From Knoellia sinensis KCTC 19936 (GTDB lineage Bacteria; Actinomycetota; Actinomycetes; Actinomycetales; Dermatophilaceae): a DNA stretch of 34,949 nt. The position numbers were made by a program, and so were the translations under genes. Positions 24,109 to 30,828 of the stretch are shown one piece after another. Location of the stretch: contig NZ_AVPJ01000022.1 in assembly GCF_000768705.1 (NCBI RefSeq), positions 1 to 34,949 of the forward strand, given 5' to 3'. The notes beneath the pieces were generated by a model. The model was given only the letters and a program-made list of their open reading frames with translations, was not told the DNA's origin and searched no databases. Numbering within the stretch: the stretch's first letter is position 1; every line of letters begins with the position of its first letter.

Positions 24109-25074
24109 TCAGGCGGGGCGTCGGTCGTCCCGGGAGTTCTTTCGGTATGCCGTGGGGCTGGCTGAGTAGCGCCGCGTGAACGCCGCGCTCAGCGAGAACG
24201 GACTGCTGTAGCCCACGTCGCGGGCCACGGACGCGATCGTGGCATCGGTGTCCCGGAGCAGGTCCGCCGCGAGCGACAGTCGCCACTGGGTGAGGAACGC
24301 CATCGGCGGACTGCCGACCAGCTCGTGAAAGCGGCGTGCGAACGCGGCCCGAGACATCCCGGCCTCGCGGGCGAGCGACTCGACGGTCCATCCACGGGCG
24401 GCGTCGGACTGCATCGCGCGGATCGCTGGTCCCACGAGTTCGTCCTCGGCAGCGAGCCACCACGTGGGGGCGTCGTCGGCGCGGGTGGTGAACCAATGGC
24501 GGAGGGCCTCGATGAGGACGAGGTCGAGCATCCGGTCGAGGACTACGCCCTGCCCAGCCGCGTCCCGGCCGACCTCACCGACGAGGAGGTCGCGCACGGG
24601 TGAGGTCCAGTCGGCGTCCCGGATGACGGCAGTGCGCGGGAGCAGGCCGACCAGAAGGGGCGTGATCTGGCTGGTGAGGTCGTACGCACCGACGAGCGAG
24701 ACCGTCGCATCATCGGCGGTTGCGGCAGTGTTGCCCCACGTCCGGACGCCCATCATCATCTCGTTGACGAGGCTGCGGCCGTCGTCCAGGGCCCAGCAAT
24801 GCTGGTCGGTGTCGACTCGCACCTGTGGCGGGGTGTCGGGGGAGTCGGCGAAGACGTACGGGCGGGGTCCGCGGATGAGCGCGACGTCCCCGGGGTCGAG
24901 ACGGAGCCGTTCGCCGGCGTCGTCGGTGACCCACGCGGTGCCCCTGACGACGGTGATCACCGTCAGCGGCGCCTCGTCCTCGATGCGCACAGCCCACGGT
25001 GGCGCCAGAACGATGCGCAGCAGGAACGCGCCGCGGGCCCTCGGCCCGTCGAGCACAGCGGAGAACGCATCCAT
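24109..25074 (-). CDS. AraC family regulator (cupin N-domain)
   Basis: 321 aa. The N-terminal half looks like the Cupin_6 sensor (RIVLAPPWAVRIEDEAPLTVITVVRGTAWV, LDPGDVALIRGPRPYVFAD). The C-terminal HTH_18 region is complete: WTVESLAREAGMSRAAFARRFHELVGSPPMAFL and a second helix pair ending FTRRYSASPTAYRK. The ATG at 25074 is supported by a TATTCT box 7 bases upstream. It is divergent from an NAD(P)-binding oxidoreductase and a DUF1772 gene. Regulators of this type often control an adjacent oxidoreductase, which is the likely case here. Confidence 0.9.
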   Translation of the reverse strand: MDAFSAVLDGPRARGAFLLRIVLAPPWAVRIEDEAPLTVITVVRGTAWVTDDAGERLRLDPGDVALIRGPRPYVFADSPDTPPQVRVDTDQHCWALDDGRSLVNEMMMGVRTWGNTAATADDATVSLVGAYDLTSQITPLLVGLLPRTAVIRDADWTSPVRDLLVGEVGRDAAGQGVVLDRMLDLVLIEALRHWFTTRADDAPTWWLAAEDELVGPAIRAMQSDAARGWTVESLAREAGMSRAAFARRFHELVGSPPMAFLTQWRLSLAADLLRDTDATIASVARDVGYSSPFSLSAAFTRRYSASPTAYRKNSRDDRRPA

Positions 25075-25081
25075 GTTTTCC

Positions 25082-25087
25082 AGAATA
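25082..25087 (-). promoter_or_regulatory. -10 box of the cupin-AraC gene
   Basis: TATTCT on the minus strand, 7 bases before the ATG at 25074, again a leaderless layout. Confidence 0.55.
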
Positions 25088-25118
25088 GACGCTGACGTAT
25101 GAAACCGAGCACTTGAAC

Positions 25119-25158
25119 CATGGATCGTCCACGACACCTTAGCTGGAATGGATCCATG
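25119..25158. promoter_or_regulatory. Inverted repeat CATGGATC / GATCCATG
   Basis: Perfect 8-bp arms at 25119-25126 and 25151-25158, with centres 32 bp apart, in the AraC/oxidoreductase divergent region. The right arm includes the proposed start codon. It may be an operator for the AraC protein or may occur by chance. Confidence 0.35.
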
Positions 25159-26049
25159 ACCACCACACAGAGTTCGCGACCCTCCCAGCGACGCATGACC
25201 GTTCCCGACCACGCCCCTGACCTGGGGTCCGTCGTCATCCTCGGCGGAGCCGGAAAGACCGGCGCTCGCGTTGCCGCACGCCTCACCGCTCATGGCATCG
25301 AGGCCCGCTTCGCTTCCCGCTCGACCAGTCCGATCTTCGACTGGGACGACCCGACGACCTGGCGCGGTGCGCTGGAAGGCGCGCGGGCGGCATACATCGC
25401 CTATCAACCGGACCTCACGATTCCGGGAGCCGCAGCCGCGATCGGCGCCGTCGCCGGACTTGCGCGGGAGGTCGGTGTCGAGCGTCTCGTGCTCTTGTCC
25501 GGGCGCGGCGAGGATGGAGCTGCTGCGTCCGAGCAGGCCGCTTTCGCGGCCCATCCATACGTGACCGTATGCCGTTGCGCCTGGTTCTCCCAGAACTTCA
25601 CCGAGGGGATGTTCGCCGATGCCCTGCACACCGGGGTCCTCGCGATGTCCGCTCCGGGGGACGTACCGGAACCCTTCCTCGACCTCGATGACCTGGCGGA
25701 TGTCGTGGTGCTGGCCCTGACCGAGGACGGGCACTCGGGCGTCGTCCATGAACTCACGGGCCCCGTATCGGTCACTCTTGTCGAGGCCGTCGGAATCGTC
25801 TCCGCCCTGAGTGGCCGACCCGTCGACTTCGTCCGGGTGAGCGAGGGCGAATTCATCGCAGGAGCGGTCGCGCAAGGACTCGACGAGCCGGCGGCTGCCT
25901 TCCTCGCGGGGATGTTCGAGGAGTTACTCGACGGGCGCAACATCACGCCCGCGACCGGGGTGCGCGAGGCGCTCGGCCGCGAGCCGCGCTCGTTCCACGA
26001 CTGGGCGAAGGACGGTGCGGCGAACGACAGCTGGGGTGGTGCGCGATGA
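25156..26049 (+). CDS. NmrA-like NAD(P)-binding oxidoreductase
   Basis: 297 aa from the chosen start. It has an atypical SDR fold with the cofactor motif VVILGGAGKTGARVAARL, then RLVLLSGRGEDG and a WFSQNFTEGMF stretch typical of NmrA/ergot-like reductases. The classical YxxxK is absent, as in that group. Three in-frame ATGs exist (25120, 25156, 25195); 25156 has GGAATGG upstream. The gene ends in an ATGA overlap with the DUF1772 gene, so the two are co-translated. The divergent AraC gene is the probable regulator. The substrate is unknown. Confidence 0.85.
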   Translation: MTTTQSSRPSQRRMTVPDHAPDLGSVVILGGAGKTGARVAARLTAHGIEARFASRSTSPIFDWDDPTTWRGALEGARAAYIAYQPDLTIPGAAAAIGAVAGLAREVGVERLVLLSGRGEDGAAASEQAAFAAHPYVTVCRCAWFSQNFTEGMFADALHTGVLAMSAPGDVPEPFLDLDDLADVVVLALTEDGHSGVVHELTGPVSVTLVEAVGIVSALSGRPVDFVRVSEGEFIAGAVAQGLDEPAAAFLAGMFEELLDGRNITPATGVREALGREPRSFHDWAKDGAANDSWGGAR

Positions 26050-26516
26050 GCGCCGCCGTCTGGATTCCCGGCGCCACGGCAGTCGCCGGCTCGGTGTTCG
26101 CTGGGGCGATGTTCGCGTTCTCGTCGTTTGTCGTGCCGGGACTGCGGACCCTGTCTGCTCGAGACGGCATCGTCGCCATGCAGGCCTTCAATGCCAAGGC
26201 GCCGCAAAGCCTGCTCGCCCTGCCGATGGGAGGTGTGGCCATCGGGAGCCTCGCCTCCATCGTGACCGCCCTCACGGAGGAGGGTGAAGAAGGTGCGCTT
26301 CTCGTCAGCGGAGGGCTCCTCGGGCTGGCGTCGCTCGTCGTCACCGGAGTGGGGAACGTGCCCGTCAACAACAAGATCGACGCACTCGTCCCGGGTGCGG
26401 AAGCGGCAGGCGAGTGGACGGCATACATGTCGCGGTGGACGACGTGGAACGACGTTCGCACGGTCGCCAGCCTGGGCTCCGCGGTCCTCCTCGCGATCGC
26501 CGCGGCCCGCGCCTGA
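26046..26516 (+). CDS. DUF1772 (anthrone oxygenase-like) membrane protein
   Basis: 156 aa with four hydrophobic segments. DUF1772 hallmarks are visible: an early AGAMFAFSSFVVPGL helix, a middle MQAFN element, VPVNNKIDAL, and WTAYMSRWTTWNDVRT before the last helix. Some fungal members are anthrone oxygenases; most bacterial members have no known role. It overlaps the upstream oxidoreductase by 4 bases (ATGA). The pair with a cupin-AraC regulator looks like an inducible detoxification or redox module (inference). Confidence 0.87.
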   Translation: MSAAVWIPGATAVAGSVFAGAMFAFSSFVVPGLRTLSARDGIVAMQAFNAKAPQSLLALPMGGVAIGSLASIVTALTEEGEEGALLVSGGLLGLASLVVTGVGNVPVNNKIDALVPGAEAAGEWTAYMSRWTTWNDVRTVASLGSAVLLAIAAARA

Positions 26517-26531
26517 AGCCGACCGCGGCCA

Positions 26532-26610
26532 CCCGACTTTGTGCCCCATTGGGACACGCCGTCGGGGCCTTCGGCCGACGGGACGTTTCCCAATGGGGCA
26601 CAAAGTCGGG
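26532..26610. repeat. Intergenic palindrome, copy 4 (79 bp)
   Basis: The arms match for 23 bases from the outer ends (CCCGACTTTGTGCCCC onward), then diverge slightly (ACACGCC against AAACGTCC). The centre contains GGCCTTCGGCC. It starts 15 bases after the DUF1772 stop and precedes the promoter of the riboswitch transcript. Confidence 0.93.
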
Positions 26611-26663
26611 TCGGGGTGTCTCGGGTCGTGGACGAAGGGTCCCGTGGCTCCGCGCCCTCGGTC

Positions 26664-26669
26664 TACAGT
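26664..26669 (+). promoter_or_regulatory. Probable -10 box of the riboswitch transcript
   Basis: TACAGT lies 10 bases upstream of the first aptamer helix, so transcription would start just before it, near 26676. No clear -35 is seen. Confidence 0.45.
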
Positions 26670-26679
26670 CCTGTCCCAA

Positions 26680-26793
26680 GGTCACGAGTACCAGCGCATA
26701 GCCCCGGCTTGCTGGTCGGCAACCCTCCTCCGCGGTGGGGTGCTCCGGGTGACGACCTGGTCGGCTGCAGCAACGCAGTTGGCAAGCGCGGAC
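26680..26793 (+). ncRNA. SAM-IV type riboswitch
   Basis: The sequence follows the actinobacterial SAM-IV aptamer. The 5' strand GGTCACGAGTACCAGC is followed by CCCCGGCTTGCTGGTCGG with the ACCAGC/GCTGGT helix, then GGCAACCCTCC, GCGGTGGGGTGCTCCGGG and the closing GACGACC. A 3' segment with GCTGC/GCAG pairing ends in GGCAAGCGCGG, which is diagnostic for SAM-IV against SAM-I. It lies 45 bases upstream of the PLP enzyme gene and implies control by S-adenosylmethionine. The aptamer's GGTGCTCC is complementary to the ribosome binding region GGAGCACC (26828-26835). Recognition is from memory of the consensus, without a covariance search. Confidence 0.88.
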
Positions 26794-26837
26794 TCGCGAG
26801 CACCTCGAGGGTCCACTGACTCTCCAGGGAGCACCAG

Positions 26838-28280
26838 ATGTCCATCGCCAGCTCGATTCCTCACACCTTCACCCCGACGCGCCGCCAGCCGTGGCTCCGC
26901 TCGGTGCCGGCGCCCGTGGCCACCACGAGCCGCGGTTCCACGACGCTCACACCACTCCAAGCCCCAGCGACCCCGAGTGCGCCAGCCGTGGTTCCCGCCG
27001 TCGTCGAGGCCCCGCGAGTCCCGACCTGCCACGGCACGTTCGTCGAGTACGCCAACTTCGACCACGGTGCGTCCACGCCGGCCCTCGTCAGCGTCAGGGC
27101 TGCTGTCGACAAGGCGACGGCGACGTACTCCAGCGTCCACCGCGGGCAGGGTTGGGCCAGCCAGGTGTCGAGCCACTACTACGAGGCGGCACGGGTCGAA
27201 GTGGCGCGCTTCGTGGGTGCCCGCGAGGGCGACGAGGTCGTCTTCACCCGGAACACGACCGACTCCTTCAACCTGCTGGCTCGTGCCTTGCCACGTCGCA
27301 CCCAGGTCATCGTGTTCGCGACCGAGCACCATGCCACCCTGCTGCCCTGGGAGTCACGCCGGACCACCCGCCTCCCTGTTCCGTTGACCCACCAGGACGC
27401 CGAGGCGCTCCTGCGCGACGCTCTCCAGCGCGCCACGTCGTCGAGCGTCCTCGTCGTCCTGACCGGCGCCTCGAACGTCACAGGGGAGTACTGGCCCGTG
27501 GAGCGGCTCGCGACGCTCGCCCGCGAACGGGGAGCACGCATCGCCCTCGACGCGGCTCAGCTCGTGGGCCACCGGCGCGTCGACCTCGACACCCTCGGCG
27601 TCGACTACGTCGCCTTCAGCGGCCACAAGATCTATGCGCCCTACGGTGCCGGCGTCCTCGTGGGTCGGTCCGACTGGCTCGACGCGGCCGCGCCCTACCT
27701 GGCCGGCGGCGGCGCCACGGCGGAGGTCAGCCCGCTCACCACGACCTGGAAGACCGGACCCGCCCGTCACGAGGGGGGGACGCCCAACGTGCTCGGGGCC
27801 ATCGCCCTCGCCGCGGCCTGCGCGGCGATCCGTGAGAACCGCGGCGCCCTCGAGTCGCACGAGCGACGCCTCACCGAGCGCCTCGTGGAGGGCCTGCGTG
27901 CCATCGAGGGCGTCGAGACCTACAGCATCTTCGGCGACTCCGCCGACCGGGCGCCGGTCGTGACCTTCACCATCGACGGACTCGAGTCCTCGCTCGTGTC
28001 TGCGGCGCTCTCGGCCGAGCACGGGATCGGGGTCCGCGACGGCAAGTTCTGCGCACACCTCCTGGTCGACGCGCTGCTCGCTGACGAAGACGCGCAGGTG
28101 ACGAGTGCGGTCCGCGTCAGCGCTGGCCTCGCCACCACCGATGAGCACGTGGAGCGACTCCTCGCGGCCGTGGCGACGCTGGCGGCGGAGGGACCGGGAA
28201 CGGCATACGAGCAGGTCGACGGGCGCGGCTGGGTCCCGGTCGCGGACGACCGACCGTCGCTCGTCGATCTCCCCTGGTGA
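26838..28280 (+). CDS. Class V aminotransferase, cysteine desulfurase-like
   Basis: 480 aa PLP enzyme. The cofactor lysine is Lys264 in FSGHKIYAPYG; Asp238 (IALDAAQLVGH) and the pair His164-His165 (ATEHHATLLPW) are as in SufS/Csd proteins. A cysteine at the active-loop position (Cys405, GVRDGKFCAH) fits a desulfurase. It is longer than usual: the first ~60 residues are Pro/Ala/Thr-rich low complexity and may be dispensable. GGGAG lies 6 bases before the ATG. The SAM-IV riboswitch upstream ties it to sulfur amino acid metabolism. Cysteine desulfuration or a related C-S lyase reaction is likely, but the substrate is not proven. Confidence 0.87.
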   Translation: MSIASSIPHTFTPTRRQPWLRSVPAPVATTSRGSTTLTPLQAPATPSAPAVVPAVVEAPRVPTCHGTFVEYANFDHGASTPALVSVRAAVDKATATYSSVHRGQGWASQVSSHYYEAARVEVARFVGAREGDEVVFTRNTTDSFNLLARALPRRTQVIVFATEHHATLLPWESRRTTRLPVPLTHQDAEALLRDALQRATSSSVLVVLTGASNVTGEYWPVERLATLARERGARIALDAAQLVGHRRVDLDTLGVDYVAFSGHKIYAPYGAGVLVGRSDWLDAAAPYLAGGGATAEVSPLTTTWKTGPARHEGGTPNVLGAIALAAACAAIRENRGALESHERRLTERLVEGLRAIEGVETYSIFGDSADRAPVVTFTIDGLESSLVSAALSAEHGIGVRDGKFCAHLLVDALLADEDAQVTSAVRVSAGLATTDEHVERLLAAVATLAAEGPGTAYEQVDGRGWVPVADDRPSLVDLPW

Positions 28281-28321
28281 CCGAACTGCGCGCACCGCGC
28301 ACACCCTCACGACGGGGCGGA

Positions 28322-28327
28322 TAGCCT
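28322..28327 (+). promoter_or_regulatory. -10 box of the degV gene
   Basis: TAGCCT, 6 bases before the GTG start at 28334; leaderless layout. Confidence 0.5.
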
Positions 28328-28333
28328 CAGCAC

Positions 28334-29179
28334 GTGGCCACCGCACTCGTCACCGATTCCACGGCATATCTGTCTCCGGACCTCCTCGGGGCCCACGGCA
28401 TCGAGGTCGTTCCACTGCATGTCGTCGTCGGTGGCAAGGAGCATCGTGAGGGGGTCGACGTCGATGCTCACGAGGTGGCCGAGGCGCTGCGGTCGTTCCG
28501 GCCGGTGTCCACGTCGCGTCCGTCGCCGCAGGCGTTCCTCGACGTCTATCGGTCAGTCGCGGAGCGGGGTGCCGACTCCATCGTGTCGGTCCACATCTCC
28601 TCCGACATGTCGAGCACCCTGGCGTCTGCCCAGCTCGCTGCCCGGCAGTCGCCCGTCCCGGTGACCGTCATCGACAGTCGCGCTCTGGGCATGGCCATGG
28701 GGTATGCCGTCCTGGCTGGTGCGCGACTCGCCGCGAGTGGGGGGTCGATGGACGAGGTGGCCGCCGTGGTGCGCACTCGGTGTTCGGGCGCGACCGTCGT
28801 GTTCTATGTCGACACTCTCGAGCACCTTCGGCGTGGCGGCCGGATCGGCAAGGCCAATGCCCTCCTCGGATCGGCTCTGTCGATCAAGCCGATCCTGGGA
28901 CTCGCCGATGGCTCGATCGTCCCCCTCGAGCGCGTGCGCACGTCGTCACGCGCGATTGCTCGCCTCGAAGAACTCGCCGTCGAGGCTGCCACCGCCGCCG
29001 GTTCGGTCGATGTCGCCGTGCATCACCTCGACTCGGAGGAACGGGCCGAAAAGCTTGCCGAGCGGCTGCGTTCGCGGATCGACGGTCTCGAGGACTTCAG
29101 CGTCGTGGAGCTCGGTGCCGTCGTCGGAGCGCACGTCGGTCCGGGCACGCTGGCCGTCGCGGTGAGTCCGCGGGTCTGA
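28334..29179 (+). CDS. DegV family fatty-acid-binding protein
   Basis: 281 aa. DegV/FakB proteins bind a fatty acid and present it to a kinase for phosphorylation. Motifs are TDSTAYL at the N-terminus, TSRPSPQAF, VSVHISSDMSST, IDSRALGMAMG, the LEHLRRGGRIGKANALLGSAL loop and SIKPIL. The start is GTG with a TAGCCT box 6 bases upstream. It is followed at 13 bases by plsY, the acyltransferase of phospholipid synthesis, so a shared role in acyl supply is plausible. Confidence 0.92.
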   Translation: MATALVTDSTAYLSPDLLGAHGIEVVPLHVVVGGKEHREGVDVDAHEVAEALRSFRPVSTSRPSPQAFLDVYRSVAERGADSIVSVHISSDMSSTLASAQLAARQSPVPVTVIDSRALGMAMGYAVLAGARLAASGGSMDEVAAVVRTRCSGATVVFYVDTLEHLRRGGRIGKANALLGSALSIKPILGLADGSIVPLERVRTSSRAIARLEELAVEAATAAGSVDVAVHHLDSEERAEKLAERLRSRIDGLEDFSVVELGAVVGAHVGPGTLAVAVSPRV

Positions 29180-29192
29180 CCGTGGCCATGCC

Positions 29193-29804
29193 GTGAGCCT
29201 TCTCGTGCCCGGCCAGATCCTGTTGGCGCTCGTCGTCGCGACGATCTGTTTCGCGATCGGTGGCCTCAACCCGGCGACGATCGTGGGTCGCTCGCGGGGG
29301 ATCGACATCGCCCACGTCGGGTCAGGCAACCCGGGGGCGACGAATCTCGGTCGGGTCCTCGGCAAGAAGTGGGGGATCGTCGTGGGGGTCCTCGACGTGC
29401 TCAAGGGCCTGGTCCCGACCTTCATCGTGTTGCGCACCCTGGGCATCTGGGTCGCCCTCCTCGGTGGGTTCGCATGCGTCCTCGGCCACATCTACAGTCC
29501 CTACCTGGGTGGCCGCGGGGGCAAGGGCGTCGCGACGTCACTCGGGGCGATGGCCGTCGTGATTCCGTGGGCTGCCGTGGCTGGCCTCGCGGTATTCCTC
29601 GTGACGTTGCCCTTCGTCAAGCGACTCGGTGACGCGTCGGTCATGGCGACGCTGTTCCTTGCGCTGGCGGGGGTCGTCGTGGCGGCTCGGGCGGACTCGA
29701 CAGTGGACCGCGGGGTCGGCGTCTGGTTGGTCCTGTTGTCCCTCGTCGTCCTGGCCCGCCACCGCCGCAACATCGCGGTGTGGCTGGGTCGGCTGACCGG
29801 CTGA
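29193..29804 (+). CDS. plsY: Glycerol-3-phosphate acyltransferase PlsY
   Basis: 203 aa, five-helix membrane enzyme that transfers the acyl group from acyl-phosphate to glycerol-3-phosphate. The three conserved motifs are intact: GSGNPGATNLGR, KGLVPTF, and GHIYSPYLGGRGGKGVAT. It starts with GTG, 13 bases after the degV gene. No good ribosome binding site is visible, so coupling to degV is likely. The gene sits between degV and comEA, which are often direct neighbours in actinobacteria. The region after its stop holds two DnaA-box sequences. Confidence 0.95.
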   Translation: MSLLVPGQILLALVVATICFAIGGLNPATIVGRSRGIDIAHVGSGNPGATNLGRVLGKKWGIVVGVLDVLKGLVPTFIVLRTLGIWVALLGGFACVLGHIYSPYLGGRGGKGVATSLGAMAVVIPWAAVAGLAVFLVTLPFVKRLGDASVMATLFLALAGVVVAARADSTVDRGVGVWLVLLSLVVLARHRRNIAVWLGRLTG

Positions 29805-29805
29805 C

Positions 29806-29843
29806 TTGTCCACAGGGGCTGTGGCCGGCCGTGGTCGTCCACA
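29806..29843 (+). promoter_or_regulatory. Two DnaA boxes upstream of comEA
   Basis: TTGTCCACA at 29806-29814 equals the actinobacterial DnaA-box consensus; TCGTCCACA at 29835-29843 has one change. They lie in the same orientation, 29 bases apart, 41-78 bases upstream of the comEA -10 box. The first also forms a palindrome CCACAG-GGG-CTGTGG (29810-29824). Confidence 0.6.
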
Positions 29844-29883
29844 GGTGGGTGGTTTGAGGGTTGGGTGAGCGGTCGTTCATTCC

Positions 29884-29889
29884 TACCGT
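29884..29889 (+). promoter_or_regulatory. -10 box of comEA
   Basis: TACCGT, 6 bases before the comEA ATG. It supports both a leaderless transcript and the chosen start codon. Confidence 0.5.
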
Positions 29890-29895
29890 CGACGT

Positions 29896-30828
29896 ATGCC
29901 GTCCCGCCACCATCCCGACACCGTCTCACCTCGTGCTCTGGCGAGGGCTCGTGAGGGTGCCGGCGAGCGGGGCGAGCGCGGCGAGCGGGGCGAGCGGGGC
30001 GAGCGCGGTGAGCGCGGGGGCGACGGTGGGCGGCATCGACCGATGGAGATGCCTCGTGGTCCCATCTTCGAGTTGCCGACGGCCCTCCAGGGTGCGAGGT
30101 GGGCGCCGAGCGGTTCGGCGGTGCTGGCGGTCTTGGTCGTCGTGGCCCTCGTTGCCATGGTCTTCGGTGCACGGGTGTGGTCCGCGAACTCAGGTGGGGC
30201 CCCGGTCGGTTCGGCGGCAGGCGGCGCTCCCAGTGGGGTGACCCGGGGAACGTCGACCCTGTCGCGGGCCTCGCCGGAATCGTCCGAGCGCGGCTCTCGG
30301 GACGGTTCCGCGGGTGTTCCCCAGGCATCGGGCAGCCCTGGGGGAGCGGCGAGTTCGAGCACCGGCGCGGTGGTGCACGTCGTCGGTGAGGTCGCGTCGC
30401 CCGGGGTCTATCGGATGCCGACCGGCGCGCGTGTGGGCGATGCGGTCAAGGCTGCGGGTGGTGCCACGCGATCGGCCGAGCTGACCGCGGTCAACTTGGC
30501 CCGTGTCGTCGTCGACGGGGAGCAGATCGTCGTGCCCAAACCAGGTCAGGTGGTCCCCGGAGTTGCTGGCGCCGGGACAGGTGGTTCGGGAGCAGGTGAT
30601 GCAGGAGCAGGTGCTGGTGGATCCGCAGGGTCCGGGGGCAAGGTGTCGATCAACACCGCGGACCTGGCTGCCCTGGACTCCCTCCCGGGTGTGGGACCCG
30701 TTCTCGCACAACGGATTCTGGACTGGCGTACCGAGCACGGCCGGTTCACGAGCATCGAGGAGCTGGGCGAGGTCAGCGGGATCGGCGAGAAGGTCCTGGC
30801 GAACCTGACTCCGAAGGTCACCCTGTGA
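29896..30828 (+). CDS. comEA: Competence DNA-binding protein ComEA
   Basis: 310 aa. The order is: a cytoplasmic tail with six Gly-Glu-Arg repeats (residues 23-40), one transmembrane helix (about 74-96), a Ser/Gly linker, an SLBB-like domain (HVVGEVASPGVYRMPTGARV), a second Gly/Ala-rich linker, and a C-terminal double helix-hairpin-helix (SINTADLAALDSLPGVGPVLAQRILDWR, then SGIGEKVLANL). It binds incoming double-stranded DNA outside the membrane. The TACCGT box 6 bases upstream argues for this ATG; ATGs at 30043 and 30049 are alternatives that would omit the repeats. The stop overlaps the comEC GTG start. Confidence 0.93.
   Translation: MPSRHHPDTVSPRALARAREGAGERGERGERGERGERGERGGDGGRHRPMEMPRGPIFELPTALQGARWAPSGSAVLAVLVVVALVAMVFGARVWSANSGGAPVGSAAGGAPSGVTRGTSTLSRASPESSERGSRDGSAGVPQASGSPGGAASSSTGAVVHVVGEVASPGVYRMPTGARVGDAVKAAGGATRSAELTAVNLARVVVDGEQIVVPKPGQVVPGVAGAGTGGSGAGDAGAGAGGSAGSGGKVSINTADLAALDSLPGVGPVLAQRILDWRTEHGRFTSIEELGEVSGIGEKVLANLTPKVTL
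29962..30015 (+). repeat. In-frame 9-bp tandem repeat in comEA
   Basis: Six units of GGCGAGCGN, each encoding Gly-Glu-Arg, with one late GGT variant. The unit length keeps the frame when copies are gained or lost. Confidence 0.95.

Noticed and set aside
17087-26610. Palindromes as integron attC sites or a CRISPR array
   Set aside because: They are kilobases apart, nearly perfectly paired, lack attC core sites, have no integrase, and have no spacer structure or cas genes.
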